Below are positions 8,405 through 17,300 of a stretch of DNA of 64,000 nucleotides, in pieces (the first letter of the stretch is position 1; the number at the start of each line of letters is the position of its first letter). The DNA comes from Candidatus Trichofilum aggregatum (lineage in GTDB: Bacteria; Chloroflexota; Anaerolineae; Promineifilales; Promineifilaceae). The position numbers and the translations under genes were made by a program. The notes beneath the pieces are model-generated. The model worked only from the letters and a program-made list of their open reading frames with translations, did no database searches and was not told the origin of the DNA. The stretch lies in the NCBI GenBank assembly GCA_016716885.1, contig JADJUV010000004.1, forward strand, positions 1-64,000. Direction: 5' to 3'.

Positions 8405-9346
8405 GTGGTCTCCAAAAAATATGTGTTGCTCTCCAATGTTGTTTTATTGTTCCTGGTTTTGGCTTTGTTTATGTTAGGGAACGCGGCCGCGCAAGAAGGC
8501 GATGCCGTCAACCCCGAACTGGCTCCGGTGAGTACAGCCTTCACCTACCAGGGTCAACTCGAAACGGGGGGTGTGCCTGTTAATAGCACCTGTGACATGA
8601 CCTTTACCCTGTACAATGCTTTGACCAGCGGTGGTCAGGTAGGTAGTACCCAAACGATTACCAATATCACCGTGAGTGATGGCCTGTTCACAGCCGCCCT
8701 CAACGGGGCGGGGCAATTTGGAGCGACCGCTTTTGCTGGTGACGCCCGCTGGTTACAGATTGCGGTGCGATGCCCTGCCGGTTCTGGCACCTATACCACC
8801 CTCGCACCTCGCCAGGAAACCACAGCGACTCCTTACTCGGTTTACAGCCTTAATACGGGGGCATTACGCGGTATTCCTATCAGCACCGCCACCCCAGCCG
8901 CCGAATCTGTGCTGCAATACAATGGCAGTCAGTGGGCACCCTCGGCCGTGGAAGGACGGCGCCTGTTTTATTTGACAACGACGGTGGTAGCCGGTAATGC
9001 GCCTACCACCGCCTGTGCCGCCGGGTATCACATGGCTTCGATGTGGGAGATTTTTGACGTCAGTACCCTGGAATACAACACTAGTCTGGGCTATACCGCC
9101 ACTGATTCGGGGAGTGGTCCGCCGGCCTCTATCGCGGGATGGATTCGTACTGGTGTGCCTAGCTTCACCAATACCGTGCCCGGCAACGCCAACTGTAGCA
9201 GTTGGACATCCAATAATGCCGCCCACAACGGTACACGCATTAATCTACAGCCACAGTGGGCTACGGCATCCGAGTTTACCGCCCCCTGGGATGCGACGGT
9301 TCAGGCTTGTGGCACGACAAGCCGGGTCTGGTGTGTGGAAAATTAA
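8405..9346 (+). CDS. Secreted protein with FTYQGQL-type N-terminal domain
   Basis: Exported protein of 313 residues with an N-terminal signal segment (hydrophobic LLFLVLALFML, cleavage near NAAAQ). The first domain opens FTYQGQLETGGVPV and carries a CDMTFTLYNA strand, a pattern found at the start of many large secreted bacterial proteins of unknown function. The C-terminal part is rich in Cys, Trp and Thr and ends CGTTSRVWCVEN, suggesting a disulfide-stabilised domain. Start is GTG at 8405 behind AGGGGT. A hairpin follows at 9362. No enzyme motif is seen; the role is unknown, probably surface or extracellular. Confidence 0.75.
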   Translation: MVSKKYVLLSNVVLLFLVLALFMLGNAAAQEGDAVNPELAPVSTAFTYQGQLETGGVPVNSTCDMTFTLYNALTSGGQVGSTQTITNITVSDGLFTAALNGAGQFGATAFAGDARWLQIAVRCPAGSGTYTTLAPRQETTATPYSVYSLNTGALRGIPISTATPAAESVLQYNGSQWAPSAVEGRRLFYLTTTVVAGNAPTTACAAGYHMASMWEIFDVSTLEYNTSLGYTATDSGSGPPASIAGWIRTGVPSFTNTVPGNANCSSWTSNNAAHNGTRINLQPQWATASEFTAPWDATVQACGTTSRVWCVEN

Positions 9347-9361
9347 GTGAGCTTCTCTTGT

Positions 9362-9394
9362 AGATTGGTTCAGTCTCAAAGATTGAACCAATCT
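9362..9394. terminator. Hairpin AGATTGGTTCA...TGAACCAATCT
   Basis: A ten- to eleven-base stem with a loop of about ten bases lies just past the secreted-protein gene. Nearly the same hairpin recurs at 48637-48669 and, more diverged, at 50288-50316 behind two surface-protein genes. It is both a likely terminator and a repeat family. Confidence 0.7.
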
Positions 9395-9425
9395 TGATCA
9401 ACTAATTTCTTGTTGCCAGGAGAAA

Positions 9426-9953
9426 ATGCTCATGAAATCCAGACTTTTGTTCCGCCGGGTGATTCCGTTGGCGGCGATGGGAATCCTCGTGTTTTATTCA
9501 CTTATTTTGGCCAATGGGGGATATAGCCTGAGTTGGTATACGGTAGATGGGGGTGGGGCGACGTTTTTGACGGGGGGTAGTTACAGCCTGGGCAGTACGG
9601 TGGGGCAACCGGACGCGGCCGCGTCTTCCGGTGGTAGTTACGCCCTCAATGGTGGTTTTTGGGCCGGGGCAGCTATCACTGCTACCCCTTCACCGACCAA
9701 CACCCCCACCCGCACCCCAACCGCTACGGCGACCGGCACCTTGACCGCTACACCAACGGCCACGTCAACGAGTACCCCCACCCGGACGCCGACAGCAACC
9801 CCAACCGGTACGGTGACAAATACACCGACGGCTACCCCAACTGGTACCCTTACAATCACTCCCACAGCTACGGCTACGGCTACACCAACAGCCACACCCA
9901 CTCAATTACCACCCGGTGAAACGTATGTGTACCTGCCTTTCGTGATCCGCTGA
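9426..9953 (+). CDS. Secreted Thr/Pro-rich protein ending in YVYLPFVIR
   Basis: Exported protein of 175 residues. The signal peptide is RRVIPLAAMGILVFYSLILA. A short domain with SLSWYTVDGGGATFLTGGSY and YSLGSTVGQPDA follows, a unit seen near the N-terminus of many Chloroflexota secreted proteins. Residues about 80-160 are a low-complexity TPT/ATPT linker, probably O-glycosylated or extended. The chain ends YVYLPFVIR. A similar tail (RLFLPQIVR) ends the secreted protein at 43506-45152, which suggests a shared C-terminal tag. AGGAG lies in front of the ATG. No catalytic motif. The antisense strand is also open here only because of the repeat. Confidence 0.8.
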   Translation: MLMKSRLLFRRVIPLAAMGILVFYSLILANGGYSLSWYTVDGGGATFLTGGSYSLGSTVGQPDAAASSGGSYALNGGFWAGAAITATPSPTNTPTRTPTATATGTLTATPTATSTSTPTRTPTATPTGTVTNTPTATPTGTLTITPTATATATPTATPTQLPPGETYVYLPFVIR

Positions 9954-9981
9954 GTTGACACAAAATGAGTTGAACAAAATC

Positions 9982-10007
9982 TGACAGGTCTCTTAAGGCC
10001 TGTCAGG
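9982..10007 (+). terminator. Hairpin terminator CTGACAGG...CCTGTCAG
   Basis: CTGACAGGTCTCTTAAGGCCTGTCAG forms an eight-base stem just after the Thr/Pro-rich gene, followed by GTTTG. It stands between convergent genes and could serve both. A hairpin with the same core (CTGACAGG/CCTGTCAG) lies at 63701-63730. Confidence 0.6.
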
Positions 10008-10035
10008 TTTGCCCCCCATCGTTATGGGTGACTCC

Positions 10036-11391
10036 TCACACACTCTCCCCACACTTCATCCCCACAAACTGACCGTTGGCGATGAGCACGCGGCCGCGAC
10101 TCAACGTACTCACCACTTTCCCCGCCACCGGCACGCCTTCATACGGGTTCCAATCGGCCGCGCCGGGAATTTCCTGGGCCTGAATGGTCGTTTCTTCCCG
10201 TTCATCCCACAACACCAGGTCGGCGTCCATCCCTATGGCGATTTTGCCCTTGCGATCATCCAGGCCAAAGATGCGGGCCGGGTTTTCCGCCAGGAGTTCC
10301 AATAGCCGTTTGAGGGTAATTTGCCCCTCGGCCACGCCGTAGGTGTAGAGCAGGGGGAAAAGGGTGGCTACACCAGGAATGCCGTTGGGAGTGCGGCTGA
10401 AGTCGCGGCCGCCACTTTCTTTTTGGGCAATGGTGAAGGGGCAGTGGTCGGTGGCCACGGTGTCAATGTGCCCATCAGCCAGGGCTTGCCAGAGGGCCTG
10501 GGCATCGGCGGCGGTGCGCATGGGGGGCGTGGTGATAACCCAGTGGCCGTTGGGCCGCGCAAACATTTGCTCGGTCATCAGCAAATATTGGGGGCAGGTC
10601 TCCAGATAAATTTTCGTGCCTTTAGCGCGGGCTTCCAGCCCAGCCTCTAGCCCGGCCTGACTGGACAGATGGACAATGTACAGTTGGGCGTCGAGATCAC
10701 GGGCGATTGCGGCCGCGTCGCGGATGGCTTTAGCTTCGGCAGTGGCGGGGCGACTGCGGGCATGGTAAATGGGAGTCAGGTTGCCCGCCGCCAGGTTTGG
10801 CGCTGTGGCCTGGGCGATCAACTCGTTGTCCTCGGCGTGCAACATGAGGAAACCACCGTGCCGCCCGATTTCGCCCAACACCCGCCGCATATCATCTGGC
10901 TCGATCATCATCCCGGCCTCGCGGTAGGTGGTGAACGCTTTGAAGTGGGTAAACCCCTCGCTGATGAGTTCGCCAATTTCATGTTGCCAGGCCGGGTTGT
11001 TGTCGGTGACGTTGACGTGGATGCCGTAATCAATGTGAGATTTGCCCTGGGCGCGGCCGCGACGCTCATCCAACGCCTGCCGGTATGATTGCCCGCGGGC
11101 TTGCACGGTAAAGTCGAGAATGGTGGTAACGCCCCCCCACGCGGCCGCGCGTGAGCCACTCTCAAAATCATCCGCCGACCAGGTGTCTTTGATGGGGATG
11201 CCCATGTGGGTGTGGCTATCAATGAAGCCGGGGAAGATGAGCAGGCCGGTGGCGTCTAGGGTTTGGGTTGCGGCCGCGGTATCCAGGCCCTGTTCTAACG
11301 CGGCAATTTTGCCATCCTTCACACCGATATCTACTCGAAGTGTTCCGTGTGAAAAAACAACAGACCCGTTGTAAATGATAAGATCGAACAT
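10036..11391 (-). CDS. Dihydropyrimidinase/hydantoinase-type amidohydrolase
   Basis: Cyclic amidohydrolase of 451 residues in the dihydropyrimidinase/hydantoinase/allantoinase group, which opens cyclic ureides. The binuclear metal site is complete: HTH at about 60-62, the carbamylated lysine in HFKAFTTY (Lys151), His185 in MLHAED, His241 in YIVHLSS and Asp315 in ATDHCPF. Length is that of D-hydantoinase. It stands alone with no ring-reducing or carbamoylase gene nearby, so the exact substrate (pyrimidine, hydantoin or allantoin) is undetermined. The gene carries six copies of GCGGCCGC. Confidence 0.92.
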   Translation of the reverse strand: MFDLIIYNGSVVFSHGTLRVDIGVKDGKIAALEQGLDTAAATQTLDATGLLIFPGFIDSHTHMGIPIKDTWSADDFESGSRAAAWGGVTTILDFTVQARGQSYRQALDERRGRAQGKSHIDYGIHVNVTDNNPAWQHEIGELISEGFTHFKAFTTYREAGMMIEPDDMRRVLGEIGRHGGFLMLHAEDNELIAQATAPNLAAGNLTPIYHARSRPATAEAKAIRDAAAIARDLDAQLYIVHLSSQAGLEAGLEARAKGTKIYLETCPQYLLMTEQMFARPNGHWVITTPPMRTAADAQALWQALADGHIDTVATDHCPFTIAQKESGGRDFSRTPNGIPGVATLFPLLYTYGVAEGQITLKRLLELLAENPARIFGLDDRKGKIAIGMDADLVLWDEREETTIQAQEIPGAADWNPYEGVPVAGKVVSTLSRGRVLIANGQFVGMKCGESV

Positions 11392-11434
11392 GATAGCCAG
11401 TTTGGTTACTCCCTGTTTAACGAGCGGTGGTTGG

Positions 11435-12332
11435 TTAGGTGGATTTGAGGCGAAATCTCAGGAAGATCGCGGCAAGAATAAATGGAATGAGCCACAATGC
11501 ACCTCGTATCGAGGATAAAGAAGGAAACGCGTTTGGCTTTGTAGGGACGAAAGCTTGTTGTTCTGACACTGGTGTAGATGTAAGGATAGCTGGTGTAAAA
11601 CTGGGTTGTATGTCTGGAGTCGAGGGTATATAGTCAGTTTCGGGCGTTGTGCTCTGAAGTTTCATAATGGCATCGTCGGTGAGGTTGAATTCGTAACAGG
11701 CGTTTATCCCCCCTACGTTCCCGTTGAGGATCATAGTCTGGATTACTTGAATAGTGAATTGTAAAAGAAACAATTTGCAGAGTTCCATCCACATTAAATG
11801 CCAGGCTCAATTGTTGTGGAGTAAGAGATTTGGGTTCTCCTAACAAGCCATCTGCCGCTACGTTTAAATCCTGATAGTCGGGATATACAAAATCATTAAT
11901 ACTATTAAACGGCCAATCTTTTCGTGTGGAATAGAACCCACTGTAGTCCAGCAAGTCCAGAAGAAGGCTTCTTTGGGGAGATAACGAGTAACTTTTTTTG
12001 TTGAAGTGGTCAGCGATCGCTGCCCCATCTATGTACTTACCCTCTCGAACTAAATAATTCTGTACTTCATGGGTCAATAGCCAAACATCGTATCGCCTCA
12101 ATGACTGATTGCTGATTTCAAAGTTGCGTTCAGATACTTGGCTAATTTCAAGTTGTTCTGGTATATCGGCATTCGATACTTTGATGGTTTCAAGATACCA
12201 ATAATCTGGCTCTTCTGGAGAACATGCCTGTATTTTTGCGGGTAATGAAAGGAAACTCAAAATAGCCAGAAAGGAGATTGCCGCACCAATAGCCAGATAA
12301 TTACGCTTGTCGGGAACGAAACTCTTTCTCAT
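11435..12332 (-). pseudogene. Frameshifted type I membrane protein of unknown function
   Basis: Two overlapping minus frames form one protein if a base is removed from the six-G run (C-run at about 11708-11713 on the plus strand). The total span is one base over a multiple of three, giving about 298 residues when corrected. The N-terminus has a signal anchor (IGAAISFLAILSFLSLP) followed by a Cys-containing extracellular region. The C-terminal frame ends with a membrane helix ALWLIPFILAAIFLRF and a basic tail. No family is recognised. The region is AT-richer than its neighbours and has no GCGGCCGC, which hints at recent acquisition. The frameshift may be a sequencing error or a slippage-prone switch. 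Confidence 0.6.
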
Positions 12333-12382
12333 GGCATTGCTTTTGAAATGAACATAACAATCCAGTTGATATTCTTTTTGTT

Positions 12383-12649
12383 CTATGCCAAATGCCCTTC
12401 AACCTCAGCCTTTTCCAGCACGGCCAAAATCGTTTGCACCAATGACCGGGCCGCGGCCGCGCTGAGTTCCACAGCCACCCGCGCCCCTGGCCCCTGCGCC
12501 GAGTTCACAAAATCAATATTAAGCGCATGTTCCAACGGCGCATTAAATGGGTGGTCGTAAGAGACATTGGCCTGGTCGAGATTAAACCAGCCATCCCGCC
12601 CCTTGCCACTGCCATCAATTTCTACTTGTTGCACAATCATCGTACACAT
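12383..12649 (-). CDS. Small conserved protein, DUF6295-like
   Basis: Protein of 88 residues beginning MCTMIVQQVEIDGSGKGRDG and containing FNLDQANVSYDHPF and ALNIDFVN. This recalls the DUF6295 family of small bacterial proteins of unknown role. The C-terminal helix is alanine-rich (VELSAAAARSLVQTILAVLE). I chose the ATG at 12649 because AAGG lies nine bases upstream. The longer frame from 12709 would translate the iterated ACACAGAGG repeat, which is unlikely. It is probably transcribed with the dienelactone-hydrolase-like gene upstream of it. The family match is from memory. Confidence 0.75.
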   Translation of the reverse strand: MCTMIVQQVEIDGSGKGRDGWFNLDQANVSYDHPFNAPLEHALNIDFVNSAQGPGARVAVELSAAAARSLVQTILAVLEKAEVEGHLA

Positions 12650-12660
12650 AGTTGTCATCC

Positions 12661-12785
12661 TTAAAAAAGAAGGAACACAGAGGGCCACAGAGAAGACACA
12701 GAGGCGCACAGAGTTTTAGGAACGACTGTTTTTTCTCTGTGAATCTCTGTGTCTTCCCCTCTGTGTTCTCTGTGTAACCTCTTCC
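12661..12785. repeat. Intergenic inverted repeat built on ACACAGAGG
   Basis: GGAACACAGAGGGCCACAG, GACACAGAGG and GCACAGAG on one side face CTCTGTGAATC, CTCTGTGTC, CTCTGTG and CTCTGTG on the other. The same word appears at 55963-56045. It could form a long imperfect hairpin between two co-directional genes. Confidence 0.75.
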
Positions 12786-12792
12786 TTATCCG

Positions 12793-13551
12793 TTATCCAA
12801 CGAGATGTTTGGCCAAAAAGGCAAAAATCTTCTGCCAGCCGTCCACCGCCTGTTGTTGGCGGTAGGCGGGGCGGTCGTAGTAGAAAAAACCGTGCCCGGC
12901 GTCGGGGTACATGTGGAACTCGTAATCCTTGCCGTGCTTTTTTAGCTCAGCTTTGTGCTGGGCGACCTGGGTCGGGGTGGGGCTGTGATCCAGTTCGCCA
13001 AAGAGGCCGAGCAGGGGACAGGACAAATCCTGGGTGTAATCGAGGGGGGCCACCGGGTATTTATCGTTGAGGTCGGAGTCGGCCATGACGACGCGGCCGC
13101 CCCAACAATCTACGACCGCCGCGAACCCCGTCACCCGGCAGGCCGCCAAATAAGCATGACGCCCGCCAGAGCAAGTGCCAAACACACCGACTTTGCCGTT
13201 GCTGTTGGCCTGGGCACGCAGAAAGTGCAACGCTCCGGCTAAATCCCCCACGACTTGCTCATCAGCCACACCACCCTGAGACCGCACCGCGGCCGCGACA
13301 TCTTCTGGTGTGCCATGTCCGGCGCGGTAATACAGGTTGGGTGAGAGGGTGGCATACCCGTGGTGAGCAAATTTGCGCGTGGCCTCACGATACCACTCAT
13401 CCCAGCCGGGCATGTGATGAATGACCACCATGCCAGGAAATGGACCAGGGCCTTGCGGCCGCGCATAATACCCATTGATCACCTCGCCATTCGCCCCCGT
13501 CAGGGCTACTGTTTCCGCTATCATCCCTTCATATTGATCAGTTGTGTACAT
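12793..13551 (-). CDS. Dienelactone hydrolase family protein
   Basis: Alpha/beta hydrolase of 252 residues in the dienelactone hydrolase family. The nucleophile elbow is FGTCSGGRH with cysteine in the GxCxGG form of the family. The acid is the Asp in LFGELDHSPTP and the histidine is in DAGHGFFYYDR. Length fits. Without aromatic-degradation genes nearby, a general esterase or carboxymethylenebutenolidase-like role is all that can be said. Cytosolic, no signal. The gene is bounded by inverted repeats on both sides. Confidence 0.9.
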   Translation of the reverse strand: MYTTDQYEGMIAETVALTGANGEVINGYYARPQGPGPFPGMVVIHHMPGWDEWYREATRKFAHHGYATLSPNLYYRAGHGTPEDVAAAVRSQGGVADEQVVGDLAGALHFLRAQANSNGKVGVFGTCSGGRHAYLAACRVTGFAAVVDCWGGRVVMADSDLNDKYPVAPLDYTQDLSCPLLGLFGELDHSPTPTQVAQHKAELKKHGKDYEFHMYPDAGHGFFYYDRPAYRQQQAVDGWQKIFAFLAKHLVG

Positions 13552-13583
13552 GGATGGGTACTCCTGTGTGGTGGTTGAAATTG

Positions 13584-13645
13584 TACGTGTTACGTGGTGC
13601 GTGGTGCGTGAAGACTATCTTACGCACCACGCAACACGCACTACG
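13584..13645. repeat. Intergenic inverted repeat built on GCGTGGTGCGTG
   Basis: TACGTGTTACGTGGTGCGTG and GTGCGTGAAG on the left are answered by CTTACGCACCACGC, AACACGC and ACTACGT on the right. The same word family makes the inverted repeat at 32793-32858 and a half copy at 23684-23702. Confidence 0.75.
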
Positions 13646-13673
13646 TCACTTCGTGAAACAGCCCACTCGTTAC

Positions 13674-15503
13674 CTAAGTCAACAACGCCGCAATCGCCCC
13701 GGTGGTGCGTTGGAACGCTTCGGCGGCGTCTTGGGCGGTCATGGTGCGGCCGCTAAACAGGCGGGCAATCTGGTAGAGCAAACTGATGATGTTATCCAGC
13801 GTGGCATCATCCGGTGGGTGTTGGCTGAGGTGTTGGATGAACGGGTTGGTGGCATTGAGATAAAAAATCCCCTGCCACTGGCTTTCGTCGCCAGAGCGAT
13901 CTTCCAGATAACTGCCCACCAATCCGGCTAATCCCGGCGGCAAATCACCCGAATCCAGGGCGCGGCGTGATTCCAGATGAAACTCGGCATCCTGGGGGTG
14001 GATAATCAGGGCGGGAACGTCGGGTGGGGCGAAACGAACCACATCGGCCCGGTGTCCCAGTCGTTCACAGGCGGCCAACAAATCAGTGTACGGCCCCTTG
14101 TTGGCTGGTTTCAGCAGAGAGGAAACGTCGCCATCCATGCGTACCAGCTTGATGTTGCCCTGGCGCTCGGCGTAGCGGAGCAGGAACGGATGCACGGCAA
14201 ACCAGACGGCTTCGATGACCGGGGCGTCTTGCCCTTCGGCCAGGAGTTGCTCCTGGAGTGAACCCAGTTCGTGGGTGGCGTAGTAGAGGGTATCGCCCGT
14301 AATTTCCAGATATTCGGGCAAGGAAATGCGGCCGCGACTCGTCCTAAACGTCACAATATCAGCCACTTCATCAAAAAAGGCGTTGTCGCGCACGGCCCAG
14401 CCGGTGATGATGTCGGAGTGGCGTAGGACAATTTTGCGCCACAGCGGCGGATCATCGGCGGCGATTTGGCGCAGGGCATCGGTGAGATGTTTCTCGATGG
14501 CCTTTTGCACGGCGGCGTAGGTTTCATCCTGGCGAATCGTTTCCCGCGAGGCCGTTGGTTGCAGGTAAGGGCAATCAATCACCCCGCGCACAAACCGTGC
14601 CCACGGTGGCAACAAATCCTTCTCGTCGTCGCAAATGAACATATGGCGCACAAATACGCGCATATCGCCATATTCGCGCACCGAGACGACGGTGGTAGGT
14701 GGGATGAAGAGGAACCCTTGCATGGGGATGTCTACGCTGTCGTAGCCCAGGTCTACGTTCATGGCCTGCAACGGGATGATAGCCAGGGGGTCTTGTTCGT
14801 CGAAGGCGCGGGCGATGTATTCTTCGGTGGCCTGGGCGATGTTGGTGGCCTGCCAGGGTGGGGTCATCAGGTTGGTGGGATGGGCATCACCGTTGACGTG
14901 GATGGGGATGGGCAGGAAGTCGGCAAATTGCTGAATGGCGTCAATGAGGATGTCTTCATCGAACACGAACGCGGCCGCGGGGCGGACTTTCAGGGTAATG
15001 GTCGTGCCTATCTCGGCGGGGCTGTTGAGTGGCGTGATGTCGTAATGCTCGCCCCCCTCGGAATACCAGCGTAGGGTGGGGCTGCCCTCTTGCCAGGAGC
15101 GCGTGACGAGGGTAACTTCTTCCGCCAACATGAATGCACTCAGGAAGCCAAAGCCGAACTGACCGATAAGCTCCTCGGCCCGGTCGGGTTCAAAGATGGA
15201 CAGTTCACCGCGTAACTGCCGGGTGTAGCTCCGACCAATCGTGGCCAGATATTCGTCAATCTCGTCAGCGGTGAGGCCATTGCCGTTGTCCTGAATGGTG
15301 AGGGTTTCGGCGGCTTCGTCGGTGGTGATGTGGATACGGGGGCGAAAATGTTTGCGGCCGCTTTCCACCGCCCGGCGGATACAGCTATCATGAGCGTTCT
15401 GAATCAGCTCACGGATGCCCACCTTCTGGTTGGAATAGAGGCTCCCGGCCAGCACTTCCAGCAGGCCGGGCATGTGTAATTTGAACCGTTTTGCTTCAGA
15501 CAT
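13674..15503 (-). CDS. HSP90-family (HtpG-like) molecular chaperone
   Basis: GHKL ATPase of 609 residues with the Hsp90 layout: an N-terminal ATP domain, a middle domain and a divergent C-terminus. The N-box is GIRELIQNAHDSCIRR, motif 1 is IQDNGNGLTADEID, and the lid region carries GQFGFGFLSAFM. The middle domain contains FVRGVIDCPYLQPTASRE, matching the RGVVDSxDLPLNVSRE signature in altered form. It is nearest to the shorter bacterial HSP90-like proteins rather than classic HtpG, so I give no symbol. I chose ATG at 15503 (MSEAKRFKLHM), since the longer frame from 15671 reads through repeat sequence. There is no strong ribosome site at either. Confidence 0.85.
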   Translation of the reverse strand: MSEAKRFKLHMPGLLEVLAGSLYSNQKVGIRELIQNAHDSCIRRAVESGRKHFRPRIHITTDEAAETLTIQDNGNGLTADEIDEYLATIGRSYTRQLRGELSIFEPDRAEELIGQFGFGFLSAFMLAEEVTLVTRSWQEGSPTLRWYSEGGEHYDITPLNSPAEIGTTITLKVRPAAAFVFDEDILIDAIQQFADFLPIPIHVNGDAHPTNLMTPPWQATNIAQATEEYIARAFDEQDPLAIIPLQAMNVDLGYDSVDIPMQGFLFIPPTTVVSVREYGDMRVFVRHMFICDDEKDLLPPWARFVRGVIDCPYLQPTASRETIRQDETYAAVQKAIEKHLTDALRQIAADDPPLWRKIVLRHSDIITGWAVRDNAFFDEVADIVTFRTSRGRISLPEYLEITGDTLYYATHELGSLQEQLLAEGQDAPVIEAVWFAVHPFLLRYAERQGNIKLVRMDGDVSSLLKPANKGPYTDLLAACERLGHRADVVRFAPPDVPALIIHPQDAEFHLESRRALDSGDLPPGLAGLVGSYLEDRSGDESQWQGIFYLNATNPFIQHLSQHPPDDATLDNIISLLYQIARLFSGRTMTAQDAAEAFQRTTGAIAALLT

Positions 15504-15558
15504 AGGGGCACAATGATACTTCATTTGTGCTGATTGCCCCACGAACGCGGACAGAAAA

Positions 15559-15597
15559 GAGACTGGAGACTGGTCAATCTCCAGTCTCCAGTCTCTA
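15559..15597. repeat. Inverted repeat GAGACTGGAGACTGG / CCAGTCTCCAGTCTC
   Basis: A short stem of iterated GAGACTG with a loop around TCAAT lies upstream of the HSP90-like gene. It abuts the 227-base terminal-inverted-repeat element that follows at 15595. Confidence 0.75.
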
Positions 15598-15821
15598 GTA
15601 CAGCTTGCCGAAAGTACGACGTATGTTTTTATGACAAGTGTCGGTATCGGTTTGTCGCCAGAAACCCCCACCCCTAACCCCGCCCCCAGGGCGGGGAGGC
15701 CCGTTTCGGGCGTCGCCCGCGAAAAACGCCCAATTGATTTTCCCCCTTCCCACCGGGAAGGGGGTTAGGGGGATGGGTCTTCCGACTAAATCTGCCAAAA
15801 ACTTCTGTTAAGCTCCACTAG
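15595..15821. repeat. Terminal-inverted-repeat element, family of about 240 bases (copy 1)
   Basis: Ends CTAGTACAGCTT and AAGCTCCACTAG are imperfect inverted repeats. The body shares long blocks with 62515-62756 and 24448-24630: GTATGTTTTTATGACAAGT, CCCCACCCCTAACCCCGCCC, GGGGATGGGTCTTCCGACTA. It has no coding potential, so it is probably a miniature non-autonomous element. It fills most of the 339-base gap 15504-15842. Confidence 0.8.
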
Positions 15822-15842
15822 AGATTAACCAGCCCCCATTTT

Positions 15843-17081
15843 TTAGCGCACGGCGTACACCATGCCGCTGTAACTGCCAAACAAGACTAACCCATCGGCG
15901 ATGGCGGGGGTGGTGTAGACGATGCCACCCGTATCGAACTGCCACAACTCAGCCCCGGTAGCCCGATCCAGGGCGTACAGTTTGCCATCATCACTGCCGA
16001 TGTAGAGAGCCTGTTCCATGACCGTGGCCGAGCCGTACACCCCGTCTTCTGTTTTGAAGCGCCATATTTCCGTGCCGGTCAAGGCGTCCAGGGCATAAAC
16101 ATAGGTGTCCAGATTGCCCACGTACACGACGCCATCCACCACTGAGGCCGAAGAAACGAAACCGGCTCCCCCTGTTATCTGCCATATCACCTGCCCAGTT
16201 AGCGCATCCAGGGCGTACAAGTTGGTGTCCAGACTACCGATGTAAACGACGCCCTCGGCAATGGCGGGTGAGGCGTAGATGGTGCTGCCGGCCCGGAACT
16301 CCCAGGCCAACTCACCGGAAGTTGTGTTGACGGCGTAGAAACGACCAGCCCGGTCGCCGACATAAACCAGCCCATCGGCCACGGCGGGGGATGAGGTGCT
16401 ACTGCCGCGCAAGGCGAATTGCCAGGTTTCTTGCCCGGTGTGGATGTCCAGGGCGATCAGTGTGCCCAGGCCGCTGGCAATATAAAGCGTGTCGTCCACG
16501 ATGACGGGAGAGGCCTGGAAGATGACGGTGGGGCTGTCGGGGATGGTGTAATGCCAGAGAATCGTGCCATCGTCGGCGTTGAGAGCATACACGCCATCAC
16601 TGCCTACGTAAACGATGCCATCTAGCACGGTGGGGGAAGAGAAGATGGCGCCGTTGGTGGGGGTGCGCCATTTTTCGGCCCCGGTGAGCAGGTCGAGGGC
16701 GTAAAAGGTGTGGTCGTCACTGCCAAAGTAGACGACGCCATCCACGACGACAGGTGAGGAGTGAACTTCGGCCTCGGTCTCGAATTGCCAGGCGGTTTCG
16801 CTGAGGGTGAGGACGGGTGCGCCGGGCCAGTAGCCGGTGTGTTGGCTATCGTGGCGGAACGTAGGTAAGGATTGGAGGGCGACGACGGTTGGGGTGGCGG
16901 TGGGTTCGGGGGTGGCGCTGGGGGACGGGCTGGGGATTTGGGTGGGGGCAGAGGTGGGGGGCAGGGTCGCGGCCGCGACCACCGTTGGCGTATTTTCTGG
17001 TTGAGCCGAGCCACTACAAGCGGCTAACAGCAGTAGGACCAGTATGGCGGTAAAACGAAAGAGGTAAATGGAATCAGGCAT
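15843..17081 (-). CDS. PQQ-like beta-propeller lipoprotein
   Basis: Exported lipoprotein of 412 residues. The signal is FRFTAILVLLLLAAC, with the lipobox cysteine at about 22. A Thr/Pro-rich linker (to about 70) is followed by roughly eight propeller blades. Each blade carries the pattern DGVVYVGSxDxxxYALDAxTGxxxW, as in PQQ enzyme repeats and BamB. There are no dehydrogenase active-site residues, so it is probably a structural or binding propeller on the outer face of the membrane. I chose the ATG at 17081 (MPDSIYLF) because AAGGAG lies six bases upstream and the signal peptide then starts correctly. It is divergent from the HTH-NB-ARC gene. Confidence 0.9.
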   Translation of the reverse strand: MPDSIYLFRFTAILVLLLLAACSGSAQPENTPTVVAAATLPPTSAPTQIPSPSPSATPEPTATPTVVALQSLPTFRHDSQHTGYWPGAPVLTLSETAWQFETEAEVHSSPVVVDGVVYFGSDDHTFYALDLLTGAEKWRTPTNGAIFSSPTVLDGIVYVGSDGVYALNADDGTILWHYTIPDSPTVIFQASPVIVDDTLYIASGLGTLIALDIHTGQETWQFALRGSSTSSPAVADGLVYVGDRAGRFYAVNTTSGELAWEFRAGSTIYASPAIAEGVVYIGSLDTNLYALDALTGQVIWQITGGAGFVSSASVVDGVVYVGNLDTYVYALDALTGTEIWRFKTEDGVYGSATVMEQALYIGSDDGKLYALDRATGAELWQFDTGGIVYTTPAIADGLVLFGSYSGMVYAVR

Positions 17082-17203
17082 TGTGTCTCCTTGCAGATGC
17101 GGATGAGGGTAAGGATCGGTTTTTGAGGTAATATCCGCTTCAGCAGGGTAAACCATTGTTGTGATATGGTCTGGTGTTGATTTGTACCAATTTGCGTTCA
17201 ACG

Positions 17204-17278
17204 GATTCGAGATAAACACGGATGAGAGGAACACGGATAGGGGATGAATGAGTTCCCAGAGTTCCTAGTTCCAGCCCA
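17204..17278. repeat. Iterated ACACGGAT and GAGTTCC words in the divergent gap
   Basis: AACACGGATGAG and AACACGGATAGG are followed by GAGTTCCC, GAGTTCC and AGTTCC. The first word also makes the gap at 21826-21935; the second is the word of 5244-5300. This stretch lies in the 219-base divergent region 17082-17300, where promoters for both genes must be. No clear sigma-70 boxes were recognised. Confidence 0.55.
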
Positions 17279-17300
17279 GCTCCACCCCTAACACCTTCCC

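Noticed and set aside
9638..9919. Antisense and alternate-frame open frames over the Thr/Pro-rich linker
   Set aside because: They are open only because of the ACNCCN repeat. The sense frame has a signal peptide, ribosome site and a sensible C-terminus.
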